Below, piece by piece: positions 7,779 to 14,559 of a stretch of 20,504 nucleotides of DNA (the stretch's first letter is position 1; every line of letters starts with the position of its first letter). Source of the stretch: Nitrospirota bacterium (GTDB lineage: Bacteria; JACPQY01); assembly GCA_016190245.1 (NCBI GenBank), contig JACPQY010000038.1, positions 1 through 20,504 on the forward strand, read 5' to 3'. A model generated the notes under the pieces. The model had not been told where the DNA came from and did no database searches. It worked only from the letters and a program-made list of their open reading frames with translations. The position numbers and the translations under genes are program-made.

Positions 7779-9006
7779 AGGCTGCATGGCTTGTGGAAGC
7801 GGCTGACTCCCGCATGATTCTCATGGCTTCAAGGCCCACGGTGTCGAGGGTCCCGTCTTCGATCTGTGTGAGTTTGGCGTCCCGGTAGAGCTTCTCGATG
7901 GGGGACTCTTTCGAGATGCCGTAGGCCCCCATCACCTGGATCATCTCGGTGATCACCCGGGGGGCGTGCGCGCACGCGAAGGCGCGAGCGGCCACCGTGA
8001 ACGCGAGGTCGCCGGGGAACTGCGTGGCGTTGAGCCATGCGCCCTTGAGCAGGATGTTCCGGGCGGCCTCGATCGTCGAGAAGGCCTCAAAAAGCTTAAG
8101 GCCGACGTTCGGGTGCTCGATGATCGGCTTTCCTCCCTGGACGCGTTCGCCGGCGTGGGCGAAGGCGATCTCGTACGCGGCGCGCATGAGCGCCACGGCG
8201 GTGGAGCCGACCCCGACCTGGCCGAAGCAGAGGAAGCTGTGGACAAAATTCCGCCAGTTCTCCCCCCGCGGGCGGATGGCGAGGTATTTCTTATGCACCT
8301 TGACGTCCTCGAAGTACACCTCGGACTGGTTGAGACAGCGCAGGCCGAGTTTGTTGAGGGGTTTCCCGCGGCTGATGCCGGGGAGATCGCCCGGGATGAT
8401 GAAGAGGCCCGTGCCGAGCATGCCGCGTTCCGGCTCGATGCAGGCCGGAACGCCGAGCATGCCGGCGATGCCGCCGTTCGACACGAAGGCCGCCTTCGAG
8501 CCGTTGAGGATGTACTCGTCGCCGACCTTCCTGGCGGTGGTCCGCAGGCGGGTCGTGTTTTCGTTCACGTAGAGGAAGTCGGAGCCGAGATGGGGCTCCA
8601 CGCCGGCCAGCGCGCTGAAGTGGACTTCGCCTTCCTCGCAGTAGCGGGCGGCGAACTCCCGTACGAGGGAGGACTGGCCGCTCATCATGGCCGAGAAGGG
8701 CACGAAGCCGCCCACGAAGATCCCCTGGGCGATTCCCGGCGCGCCCCAGAGGAGCTCCTCCGTGATGAGATGGATGGTGACCTGGTCCATTCCGAGGCCG
8801 CCCATGTGCGTGGGGAAGGACATCTTGTGGTAACCGAGGCGATACGTCTCGCGGACGACGTCCCGGAACCGCTTGCTCGTGAAGACGGCCTCCGGATCGG
8901 CCACGCGATCGAGTTCAAGCTCGGCGGGGCGCAGGACGTCGCGGGCGAACTCGTGCGCCTGCGCCACGAGCGCGAGCTGGGCATCGGTCAGTTCGAAGTT
9001 GATCAT
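7777..9006 (-). CDS. Acyl-CoA dehydrogenase family protein
   Basis: This 409-residue protein has the three-domain ACAD layout. It begins INFELTDAQLALVAQAHEFARD, has a middle domain with YILNGSKAAFVSNGG, and a C-terminal domain with HAGERVQGGKPIIEHPNVGLKLFE, MGAYGISKESPIEKLYRDAK and TQIEDGTLDT (E383 in the position of the catalytic YEGT glutamate). The change of YEGT to IEDGT is a small departure from the commonest motif. It probably acts as a single-gene homo-oligomer, since no degenerate partner lies next to it. It is separated by 13 bp from the decarboxylase-like gene upstream. GGAGGTCCAC precedes the ATG. Confidence 0.88.
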   Translation of the reverse strand: MINFELTDAQLALVAQAHEFARDVLRPAELELDRVADPEAVFTSKRFRDVVRETYRLGYHKMSFPTHMGGLGMDQVTIHLITEELLWGAPGIAQGIFVGGFVPFSAMMSGQSSLVREFAARYCEEGEVHFSALAGVEPHLGSDFLYVNENTTRLRTTARKVGDEYILNGSKAAFVSNGGIAGMLGVPACIEPERGMLGTGLFIIPGDLPGISRGKPLNKLGLRCLNQSEVYFEDVKVHKKYLAIRPRGENWRNFVHSFLCFGQVGVGSTAVALMRAAYEIAFAHAGERVQGGKPIIEHPNVGLKLFEAFSTIEAARNILLKGAWLNATQFPGDLAFTVAARAFACAHAPRVITEMIQVMGAYGISKESPIEKLYRDAKLTQIEDGTLDTVGLEAMRIMRESAASTSHAA

Positions 9007-9019
9007 GTGGACCTCCCCC

Positions 9020-9877
9020 TCAAAACGGATCGAACTTGGAGAACAGCCACGGGAGCGTCGCGACCGGGTCCATGTCCTCGAGGGCGCGGACGGTGCTGAT
9101 CCCCGTGTCCGCGTTCACGTACGTGGTCGCGAGGATTTCCTTCGGCCGGAACAGGCAGATCGGGTCGAAGGGCGACTCGTGGAACGCGAACCGGACATTG
9201 TCGCAGGCCCGCATCTTGTGGATCCTCCGGACCCCGAGGTTCATCTGCATGAGGCGCGGTGGATAGGCATAAGGCAGCTCGACCCCGAACGGTGCGATGA
9301 CCTGGTGGATGTGGTAGGAGGGCTGCTCGAGGACCCGCTTCACGTTGTCCGGCTCCAGATCGCCCTCGACGAGGTCCCCCTCGATCTCCGCCAACGTGAT
9401 GCCGCGGCGGCTCGCCCTGAAGGAGAAGTGGGACCCGTTCTTCGTGTACTCGAACCGGCCGCATTTCTTCGCGGTGCCGAACATCTCCCGGCCGATCATG
9501 GCGCCGATATCCGAATCAATGAAGATGGCGAGAGGGTAGGCGCCGAGCTTCCCTTGGTAGGTCGTCATGGTCGAGAGGATCAGCTCGAGGTAGCCGTAGT
9601 TGAGGGAGTCGTTCTTCTTGCCGCCGTTGAGTGTGAGTTGCTGCACGAAGATGGCCACGAGCGGGGAGCGCGGGACCGGTTTGAGCGGGGGGGGCACGCA
9701 GCGCTCCACGAAAGCCCGGTCGTGGGGTTGGAAGAGGACGATGTAGTACTCGGCATCGCCCAGCTCCCAGCAGAGGCGGCGGTGCATGTCGAGGGCCTCC
9801 TGGGGGGGGAGGGCGTAGAGCGGGAGGATGGGGTAGCGGGTCGGGTTCTCCGCGGGGGGTTGTATGGCGTACCTCAT
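9020..9877 (-). CDS. Acetoacetate decarboxylase-like protein
   Basis: This 285-residue protein resembles the acetoacetate decarboxylase family. The key segment is GREMFGTAKKCGRFEYT (about 129-145), which matches the family's conserved G-x-x-KK region. In the clostridial enzyme the first lysine of the KK pair forms the Schiff base and the second lowers its pKa; here these would be K137 and K138. Other parts (YPLAIFIDSDIGAMIG, YAYPPRLMQMNLGV) fit the beta-cone fold by impression only. It may decarboxylate a beta-keto acid or carry out another Schiff-base reaction on a bulky substrate. AAAGGAG lies upstream of the ATG with a long spacing of about 13 bases, so initiation may be weak. No signal peptide is seen. 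Confidence 0.72.
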   Translation of the reverse strand: MRYAIQPPAENPTRYPILPLYALPPQEALDMHRRLCWELGDAEYYIVLFQPHDRAFVERCVPPPLKPVPRSPLVAIFVQQLTLNGGKKNDSLNYGYLELILSTMTTYQGKLGAYPLAIFIDSDIGAMIGREMFGTAKKCGRFEYTKNGSHFSFRASRRGITLAEIEGDLVEGDLEPDNVKRVLEQPSYHIHQVIAPFGVELPYAYPPRLMQMNLGVRRIHKMRACDNVRFAFHESPFDPICLFRPKEILATTYVNADTGISTVRALEDMDPVATLPWLFSKFDPF

Positions 9878-10078
9878 GGTTGCAGGCGGCTCCTTTCAGC
9901 GGCGTGCGCCGCAAGCGGGCTGCGTCTAGGGGTCCGTACATCTGATCTGCCTTCCGGCTCTTTTTCCCGCAACCTGAGGATGCACCTGTAGAGGGTGCGG
10001 CTACCAGAGTGCGAGAGGTTCATGGGGTAGCCGCGGGCTTTGAGCCCGCGTCCGGGAGGCCGTACTCGGACCGCTTCT
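9878..10078. other. 201-bp intergenic gap in the minus-strand cluster
   Basis: This is the only large gap inside the minus-strand cluster. It contains the palindromic element described separately and no convincing open frame. I see no clear minus-strand promoter in it, so either transcription continues from the VOC gene or a weaker promoter is missed. Confidence 0.5.
9982..10050. repeat. Compound palindromic element between the decarboxylase-like and VOC genes
   Basis: Two nested inverted structures lie here. GCGGCTACC at 9997-10005 is the exact inverse of GGTAGCCGC at 10026-10034. Overlapping the second arm, CGCGGGCT and AGCCCGCG (10032-10039 and 10043-10050) form an 8-bp stem with a three-base loop TTG. 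It looks like a mobile or dispersed REP-like palindromic unit. It lies 29 bp past the VOC stop codon on the minus strand, so it could act as a partial terminator or RNA stabiliser inside the operon, although no T-run follows. Confidence 0.6.
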
Positions 10079-11161
10079 TCATGACGACCAGTGGATCTCC
10101 GGGTGGGCTAGGGCACTGAGGTTCGCGCGGATGGGCGCGAGTCGGTCCAGCCACCGGAGGGGGGCGAGGAGCCCGAAAGCGATTTTCTGTGGCAGGTAGA
10201 AGAGCCTGGGCGCCTCGACCAGCTCGATGAGGGCGCTGCCGAACGGCTCCCGGATGAGCTGGAAATACGCCGGAGAGCCGGGGCCCATGGTGAGCAACGT
10301 GCGCGGGCACGCGGCCGATGGGGGGGGGGAGAGCGACGCCAGCGTCTTCTGAATGTCATCCACGTCCAGCGCGATCTCCATGAGGCCGAGGTCGCCCCAC
10401 CGGCGGTCCTTGCCCACCGGCGTGCCCTTGTGGCCCCGGACCTCGACCAGCTTGATCATCCCCTTGCTGAACCACGTCTTCGACGGGCGGGACCGGCCGA
10501 GGAAGATGACCCTCGCGTCGAGCGGCTCAGGCGTCACGCCCGCGGTTCTGGGGAGGGTGCCCTGCCACTCGGATTCCGGCGCGTCGAATCCCAGCGCGCC
10601 GGAATAGAAGGCGCGACCCTTGGCGAGGTCGGGCACGCCGAGACCCACATGATGGATGCCCAGCATCCGGGGCGACCCGCTCGCTCCGTTCCGGTTCGGT
10701 GCGGCTCGTTCGACGAGTTGGATCAGCATCCCGTCGGGATCTCTCAGGTAGGCCGTTTTCGACCCGCGGGGGCCGAGGCGATCCCCGTCGAGGACGGGCG
10801 TAAGGAACGAGGCGCCCTTGCGCGTCAGGAGGGCGTGGAAGGCCGTGAGATTGCGGACCTCGATCCCGAGCTCGATGGCGCCCAGATCGCCCCACTGGAG
10901 CCGGCTGGGGCCGCGTGGGGGTGTGGTGACCCACTGTCCAAGCTCGAGCATGGGGCCTTTTTCCGGCGCCAACGCCATGACGATCTTGATGCTGTGCTTC
11001 GCGTGGTCGTTCTGCGGCGGCTCAGATAGGAAGACCTGCGGAAACAACTTGCCATCGAGCCCGCCGAGGTGCATCCGAAAGCCCAGGATTTCGCGATAGA
11101 ACCGATAGGCGACGTCCATGTCGGAAACTCCTATGGCTACATGTTGAAGTGCATTGATCAT
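10079..11161 (-). CDS. Two-domain VOC superfamily (glyoxalase/extradiol-dioxygenase-fold) protein
   Basis: The 360-residue protein contains two VOC domains. Domain one (about 3-153) starts LQHVAIGV with H7 and ends GMLIQLVE with E151. Domain two (about 167-317) starts GIHHVGLGV with H170/H171 and ends SALIELVE with E316. These histidines and glutamates are in the usual metal-ligand positions. The domains share internal similarity: QWGDLGAIELGIEV at 90-103 against RWGDLGLMEIALDV at 254-267. The fold covers glyoxalases, methylmalonyl-CoA epimerases and ring-cleavage dioxygenases, so the reaction is open. I choose the ATG at 11159-11161 because GGAG lies eight bases upstream. An earlier in-frame ATG at 11210-11212 has no ribosome site and would start within the predicted operator. 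A G10 run at 10320-10329 lies inside the gene. Confidence 0.83.
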   Translation of the reverse strand: MINALQHVAIGVSDMDVAYRFYREILGFRMHLGGLDGKLFPQVFLSEPPQNDHAKHSIKIVMALAPEKGPMLELGQWVTTPPRGPSRLQWGDLGAIELGIEVRNLTAFHALLTRKGASFLTPVLDGDRLGPRGSKTAYLRDPDGMLIQLVERAAPNRNGASGSPRMLGIHHVGLGVPDLAKGRAFYSGALGFDAPESEWQGTLPRTAGVTPEPLDARVIFLGRSRPSKTWFSKGMIKLVEVRGHKGTPVGKDRRWGDLGLMEIALDVDDIQKTLASLSPPPSAACPRTLLTMGPGSPAYFQLIREPFGSALIELVEAPRLFYLPQKIAFGLLAPLRWLDRLAPIRANLSALAHPEIHWSS

Positions 11162-11197
11162 CTTGCTGTCTCCATTGTATCCGTTTGCATTATGCAT

Positions 11198-11221
11198 TTC
11201 GCTGACTGACATGACAGTGAA
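11198..11221. promoter_or_regulatory. Candidate operator, imperfect 24-bp palindrome
   Basis: Left arm TTCGCTGAC and right arm GACAGTGAA, which reads TTCACTGTC in inverse, match at seven of nine positions around a six-base centre. It covers the predicted minus-strand transcription start, so bound protein would block the VOC-led cluster. Confidence 0.42.
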
Positions 11222-11225
11222 TGAA

Positions 11226-11255
11226 CATATAAACTATCTCATAGTATTTTGTCAA
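11226..11255 (-). promoter_or_regulatory. Predicted promoter for the minus-strand catabolic cluster
   Basis: On the minus strand, TTGACA (11255-11250) is followed after 18 bp by TATATG (11231-11226). The -35 box is a perfect sigma-70 match and the -10 matches four of six bases. Transcription would start near 11219, about 58 bases before the VOC ATG. Confidence 0.55.
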
Positions 11256-11265
11256 GTACTCTATG

Positions 11266-11279
11266 GTAATCATGATTAC
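11266..11279. promoter_or_regulatory. Candidate operator, perfect 14-bp palindrome
   Basis: GTAATCATGATTAC is a perfect palindrome centred between the two divergent -35 boxes. Its position and size suit a dimeric TetR-type regulator controlling both directions. Binding is not shown by sequence alone. Confidence 0.5.
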
Positions 11280-11287
11280 GGAATAAC

Positions 11288-11316
11288 TTGACAGGCGACA
11301 TGGAGTGCGGTAGAAA
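11288..11316 (+). promoter_or_regulatory. Predicted promoter for the TetR-led plus-strand cluster
   Basis: TTGACA at 11288-11293 is followed after exactly 17 bp by TAGAAA at 11311-11316, four of six bases of the -10 consensus. Transcription would start near 11323, giving a leader of about 45 bases before the TetR ATG. Confidence 0.55.
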
Positions 11317-11367
11317 AGCGTTTGCTGACGGCATTGTCAGGATTCAGAACGCGACTGAAGGTATCTA

Positions 11368-12066
11368 ATGGATAGACCTGCACACGTCCCTGAAACCTGG
11401 GTGGTGAGGCCACCCCGGAGATCCCGCGCGCAGCAGGCGGCGGAAACGGTGCAGGCGATCATCCGGGCGGCGCTCGTGTGCTTCAATCGGAACGGCTCGC
11501 AGGCCACCTCCATCGAGAACATAGCTCAGGAGGCCGGCGTGTCGCGAACTCTGGTGCATTACCACTTCAGGACGAAGGACGACCTCTTCATGGAGGTGCA
11601 GCACCGGCTCTTCGAGGCGGTGTCCGAGCGGGTGCGGGAAACGGTGGGCCGGCTCGGGCCCTCCGCCGCACACGCGGGTTGGGCACTGGATGAGATCTGG
11701 AATCTCATGAAGCAGGGGAGTCCTTTCCTCCTGACGTTCGTCGATCAGATGGCGCGTTCCGGCAGGGATGAGACTCTCAAGGGGCAGTTTCGCGGGTTGG
11801 TGGACGCCAATCGCAAGCTCCTGGTGGAGGGCATCCGAACCGTGCTCGGCACCCCAGGGACGGCGGCGGACGCGAGAGTCCCCGGCCTTGCCACGCTGAT
11901 CATTTCGGCGCTGACCGGGCTCTACATGCTGACGATGTACACGGGTGTGGAGGAGGCGGACGCGGCCTACCACGAGTTTAGAAGGCTGCTCGTCGGGGCG
12001 GCCCCGGAGGTGTCGGGTGTGCAGGCCGGGCAGGCTCCCCTGGCTGGGAGGTCGAATGGCGAGTGA
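11368..12066 (+). CDS. TetR/AcrR family transcriptional regulator
   Basis: This 232-residue protein has a TetR-type DNA-binding domain at about 24-75. The first helix is AETVQAIIRAALVCFNRNG, followed by TSIENIAQEAGVSRTLVHYHF, the helix-turn-helix with the family's typical Y-HF ending, then RTKDDLFMEV. The C-terminal ligand-binding half is less conserved and fits a dimeric all-helical domain. TetR proteins in lipid catabolism usually act as repressors released by an acyl-CoA or related intermediate. It is the first gene of the plus-strand cluster and overlaps the next gene by 11 bp, so it is probably co-transcribed with the enzymes and autoregulated. GAAGG lies about eight bases before the ATG. 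The N-terminal extension of about 23 residues is basic and proline-containing. Confidence 0.92.
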   Translation: MDRPAHVPETWVVRPPRRSRAQQAAETVQAIIRAALVCFNRNGSQATSIENIAQEAGVSRTLVHYHFRTKDDLFMEVQHRLFEAVSERVRETVGRLGPSAAHAGWALDEIWNLMKQGSPFLLTFVDQMARSGRDETLKGQFRGLVDANRKLLVEGIRTVLGTPGTAADARVPGLATLIISALTGLYMLTMYTGVEEADAAYHEFRRLLVGAAPEVSGVQAGQAPLAGRSNGE

Positions 12067-13141
12067 CGCGCGCGTGATCGTCTACGGCGCCACGGGCTAC
12101 ACCGGACGCCTGATCTGCGAGGAGCTGAAGCGGCGATCCGTCCCCTTTGCCATGGCGGGCCGCAACCTCGCGCGCCTCGAAGCCTACAACAAAGAACTGG
12201 GCGGGGCGGCACGCGGGATCTCGGCGGTGCCGCACACGGTGGCGGACCTGACTCGGGTATTCCGGGGGCACGAGGTCGTGATCAATGTGACGGGCCCCTT
12301 CGGCCTCCTGGGGGAGAGTGTCGTGAAGGCCGCTTTGGATGCCAACTGCCACTATCTGGACACAACCGGCGAGCAGGACTTCATGCTTGCCGTCAAAGAG
12401 CGATTCGGGCGTCAGGCTGAGGAGAAGAAGCGTGTCGTCGTGAACGCGAACTCGTGGTACTTCGGTCCGGGCGAAGCGGCGGCGCACTATCTTCGCCAGC
12501 GGTTTCCCCATCTGGACACCTACAACATCGTCTATTGTCCGCTCGGCACCCCGACGATCGCGTCCACCCAGTCGCTCCTGCGCGTGGCGAGGCGTCCCGG
12601 CTTCAGTTGGATCGAGGGGAAACTGGAACCCAACCGCGGCCTTGCTGACGTCTCGATCCAGGTCCCCGGAGAGGTGCTTTCCAAACCTGCCTTCCTGATG
12701 CCCGGCGGTGAGGCGCTCCACTTCGCCTCGGAGCCCGGTGTCCGCAACGTTCGGGTGTACATGGCATCGGAATTGGTTCCCCGTTTCGTCCGCCTCGTGC
12801 GCATCTGGACCGCCCTGTCGAAGGTGTTCGGGGATCTTCTCGATCCGCTGGGCGATCGGTTGGTCCTGTGGTTCTGGAAGACCCCCCCCCCGGAGGATCC
12901 TGCACAGACCCGCTTCGTCGTGATGGCCGCGGGCGAGAGCGAGGGCGATCGGAAGATCTGTGTGCTATATGGGAGCCGACCCTATGTCATCACCGGTGTC
13001 CTGTGCGGTTGGGCGGCGCAGAGGTTGCTGGCGGGAGCCCACAAACGCGTGGGCGTGATTTCCACGGCGCAGGCGTTCGGGGCCGAAGAGACGCTGGAGA
13101 TTCTCCGAGAGGCCGGCACCTCCCATCGGGTGATCGAGTAG
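12056..13141 (+). CDS. Saccharopine dehydrogenase-like NAD(P)-binding protein (possible trans-acting enoyl reductase type)
   Basis: This 361-residue protein begins with a Rossmann nucleotide-binding motif, VIVYGATGYTGRL, whose GATGYTG spans residues 11-17. It continues with AGRNLARLEAY, VVINVTGPFGLLGESVVKAAL and CHYLDTTGEQDF, the pattern of saccharopine-dehydrogenase-like proteins that include mycobacterial trans-acting enoyl reductases. The expected role is NAD(P)H-dependent reduction of a C=C or C=N bond in a lipid intermediate. The ATG at 12056-12058 is set by GGGAGG just upstream and overlaps the end of the TetR gene. A reading starting at 11945 would lie inside TetR and is rejected. A C10 run at 12882-12891 sits within the gene and is a possible slippage or sequencing-error site. 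Confidence 0.78.
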   Translation: MASDARVIVYGATGYTGRLICEELKRRSVPFAMAGRNLARLEAYNKELGGAARGISAVPHTVADLTRVFRGHEVVINVTGPFGLLGESVVKAALDANCHYLDTTGEQDFMLAVKERFGRQAEEKKRVVVNANSWYFGPGEAAAHYLRQRFPHLDTYNIVYCPLGTPTIASTQSLLRVARRPGFSWIEGKLEPNRGLADVSIQVPGEVLSKPAFLMPGGEALHFASEPGVRNVRVYMASELVPRFVRLVRIWTALSKVFGDLLDPLGDRLVLWFWKTPPPEDPAQTRFVVMAAGESEGDRKICVLYGSRPYVITGVLCGWAAQRLLAGAHKRVGVISTAQAFGAEETLEILREAGTSHRVIE

Positions 13142-13143
13142 CC

Positions 13144-14559
13144 ATGGCGGGAAAAGTCTACATCCTCGACACCTCCATGATCCGGTTCTTCCGGTACCCC
13201 GATCGCACCGTTCGCCAACTCGCCCACCAGGCGACGCTGCCGCTCCTCCACCGATGGAAACTCACGAGCGAAGACGTAGATGCCGTTGTCTTTTCGAACT
13301 CCGGGTGGGAGCGGGCGGAAGGCCAGACCTGCATCCGGGGCGAGGTGGCGATGCGAGGCATCGGGATCGAAGGGATGCCGATCATCAACGTGGAGAACGC
13401 CTGCGCGTCGGGTTCCACCGCCGTTCACGTCGCGTATCACCGGATTCTGGCGGGTGCGAGCGACCTGGTCCTCGTGGTCGGCGCCGAGCGGATCTCGCAT
13501 CCCAACACGCTCCTCCAGATGTCGTTTTTCCTGGGAGGTCTGGACGTGGGCGAACTCCCGCGGACGCTCGAGGGGATGAAGGGGTGGATGGCGCGCGAAG
13601 GACTGGACAAGGCCCTGCCGCCTGCGCCCGCGGGCAACGGAGCCCGTCCCCACCGATCGGGGGAACGGCGGTCCGGCCGACTGGCCACGCTGAGGGACAG
13701 CCTCTATGCCGCGCTGGTTCTCCGTATTGCGTACGGCCCGGCCCTCTTCAAGGCCCTGATCCGCGCGGCTCGGGAAGGGAAGAAGAGCGGCGTGGGTGGG
13801 GCGGATCGCTCGCCATTCATGGATGTATATGCAATGGCGGCCCGGTACCACATGCAGAAATACGGGCTGACCCAGCGGCAGCTCGCCGTCGTGGCCTCCA
13901 AGAACCGCCGCCACGGGAGCCTTAACCCGCTCGCCCAGGTGAGAAAGCCCTTCTCGGTTGAGGAGGTGCTGGCCGATCGCCAGGTGAGCTATCCTCTCAC
14001 GCGCGCGATGTGCGCCCCGATCGGAGACGGCGCGGCGGCCGCGCTCCTGTGCAGTGAGGCGTATCTGAAGAAGCCGGGAGTGGGCGGCCCGCGCGTCCGG
14101 ATCCGGGCTTCCGTTCTCGTCAGCGGCACGAATCGCGGGATGGACGAGGGCGGGGATCTCGCCGTGCGGGCGGGGAAGAGAGCGTTCGCGGAGGCCGATG
14201 TGGGCCCGAAGGATATCCACGTGGCCGAGCTGCACGATGCCACGGCATTTGGCGAGATTCACCACTGCGAAACGCTCGGCTTCTGCGCCATGGGCGAGGG
14301 CGGGAAGCTGGCCGAGAGCGGTGCCACGGCACTGGGTGGCCGCATCCCCGTGAATACGAGCGGCGGCCTCGAGTGCCGCGGCCACCCGATCGGTGCCAGC
14401 GGCATCGCCCAGATGCACGAGCTGTTCGAACAGCTCACGGGCCGCGCCGGCAGGCGCCAAGTTGAGGGCGCGCGAATCGGGCTGACGGAGAACGGCGGCG
14501 GAGCCATCGCGTTCGAAGAGGCTGCGCTCACCATTCACATCCTGGAAAGGGAGAACTGA
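13144..14559 (+). CDS. Thiolase family protein (SCP2/lipid-transfer thiolase type)
   Basis: This 471-residue protein has the thiolase nucleophile in NACASGS (C87), ELHDATAFGE with H364/D365, and the catalytic histidine H414 in CRGHPIGASG. The final segment reads LTENGGGAIAF and lacks the second active-site cysteine of classical thiolases. That is typical of SCP2-type thiolases and related lipid-transfer enzymes. C87 argues for thiolysis or condensation rather than the Ltp2-type retro-aldol reaction. A long cap region (about 130-220) contains a proline/arginine/glycine-rich stretch around 160-180, which is coded by a palindromic DNA segment and may be an insertion. The gene starts 2 bp after the reductase gene and overlaps the ligase gene at ATGA. 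Its likely role is cleavage of a beta-ketoacyl-CoA to release acetyl- or propionyl-CoA. Confidence 0.86.
   Translation: MAGKVYILDTSMIRFFRYPDRTVRQLAHQATLPLLHRWKLTSEDVDAVVFSNSGWERAEGQTCIRGEVAMRGIGIEGMPIINVENACASGSTAVHVAYHRILAGASDLVLVVGAERISHPNTLLQMSFFLGGLDVGELPRTLEGMKGWMAREGLDKALPPAPAGNGARPHRSGERRSGRLATLRDSLYAALVLRIAYGPALFKALIRAAREGKKSGVGGADRSPFMDVYAMAARYHMQKYGLTQRQLAVVASKNRRHGSLNPLAQVRKPFSVEEVLADRQVSYPLTRAMCAPIGDGAAAALLCSEAYLKKPGVGGPRVRIRASVLVSGTNRGMDEGGDLAVRAGKRAFAEADVGPKDIHVAELHDATAFGEIHHCETLGFCAMGEGGKLAESGATALGGRIPVNTSGGLECRGHPIGASGIAQMHELFEQLTGRAGRRQVEGARIGLTENGGGAIAFEEAALTIHILEREN
13644..13668. repeat. Imperfect palindrome inside the thiolase gene
   Basis: CCGTCCCCACCGA and TCGGGGGAACGG are inverse copies allowing one single-base gap and one mismatch (wobble in RNA). 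It codes residues about 167-175 in a low-complexity part of the protein. It may be a fossil insertion of a palindromic repeat, or chance in GC-rich DNA. Confidence 0.4.

Larger units (their letters stand above)
11162..11367. promoter_or_regulatory. Divergent promoter/operator region
   Basis: This 206-bp intergenic stretch is clearly more AT-rich than its surroundings. It separates the first gene of the minus-strand cluster from the TetR gene. It contains a TTGACA-based promoter in each direction, a perfect 14-bp palindrome between the two -35 boxes, a 24-bp imperfect palindrome over the predicted minus-strand start site, and a further small palindrome TGCATTATGCA at 11186-11196. Confidence 0.7.

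Noticed and set aside
12982-14538. Minus-strand open frame of about 518 codons
   Set aside because: It is antisense to the thiolase gene, with no motif and no ribosome site; the plus-strand reading has all thiolase motifs.
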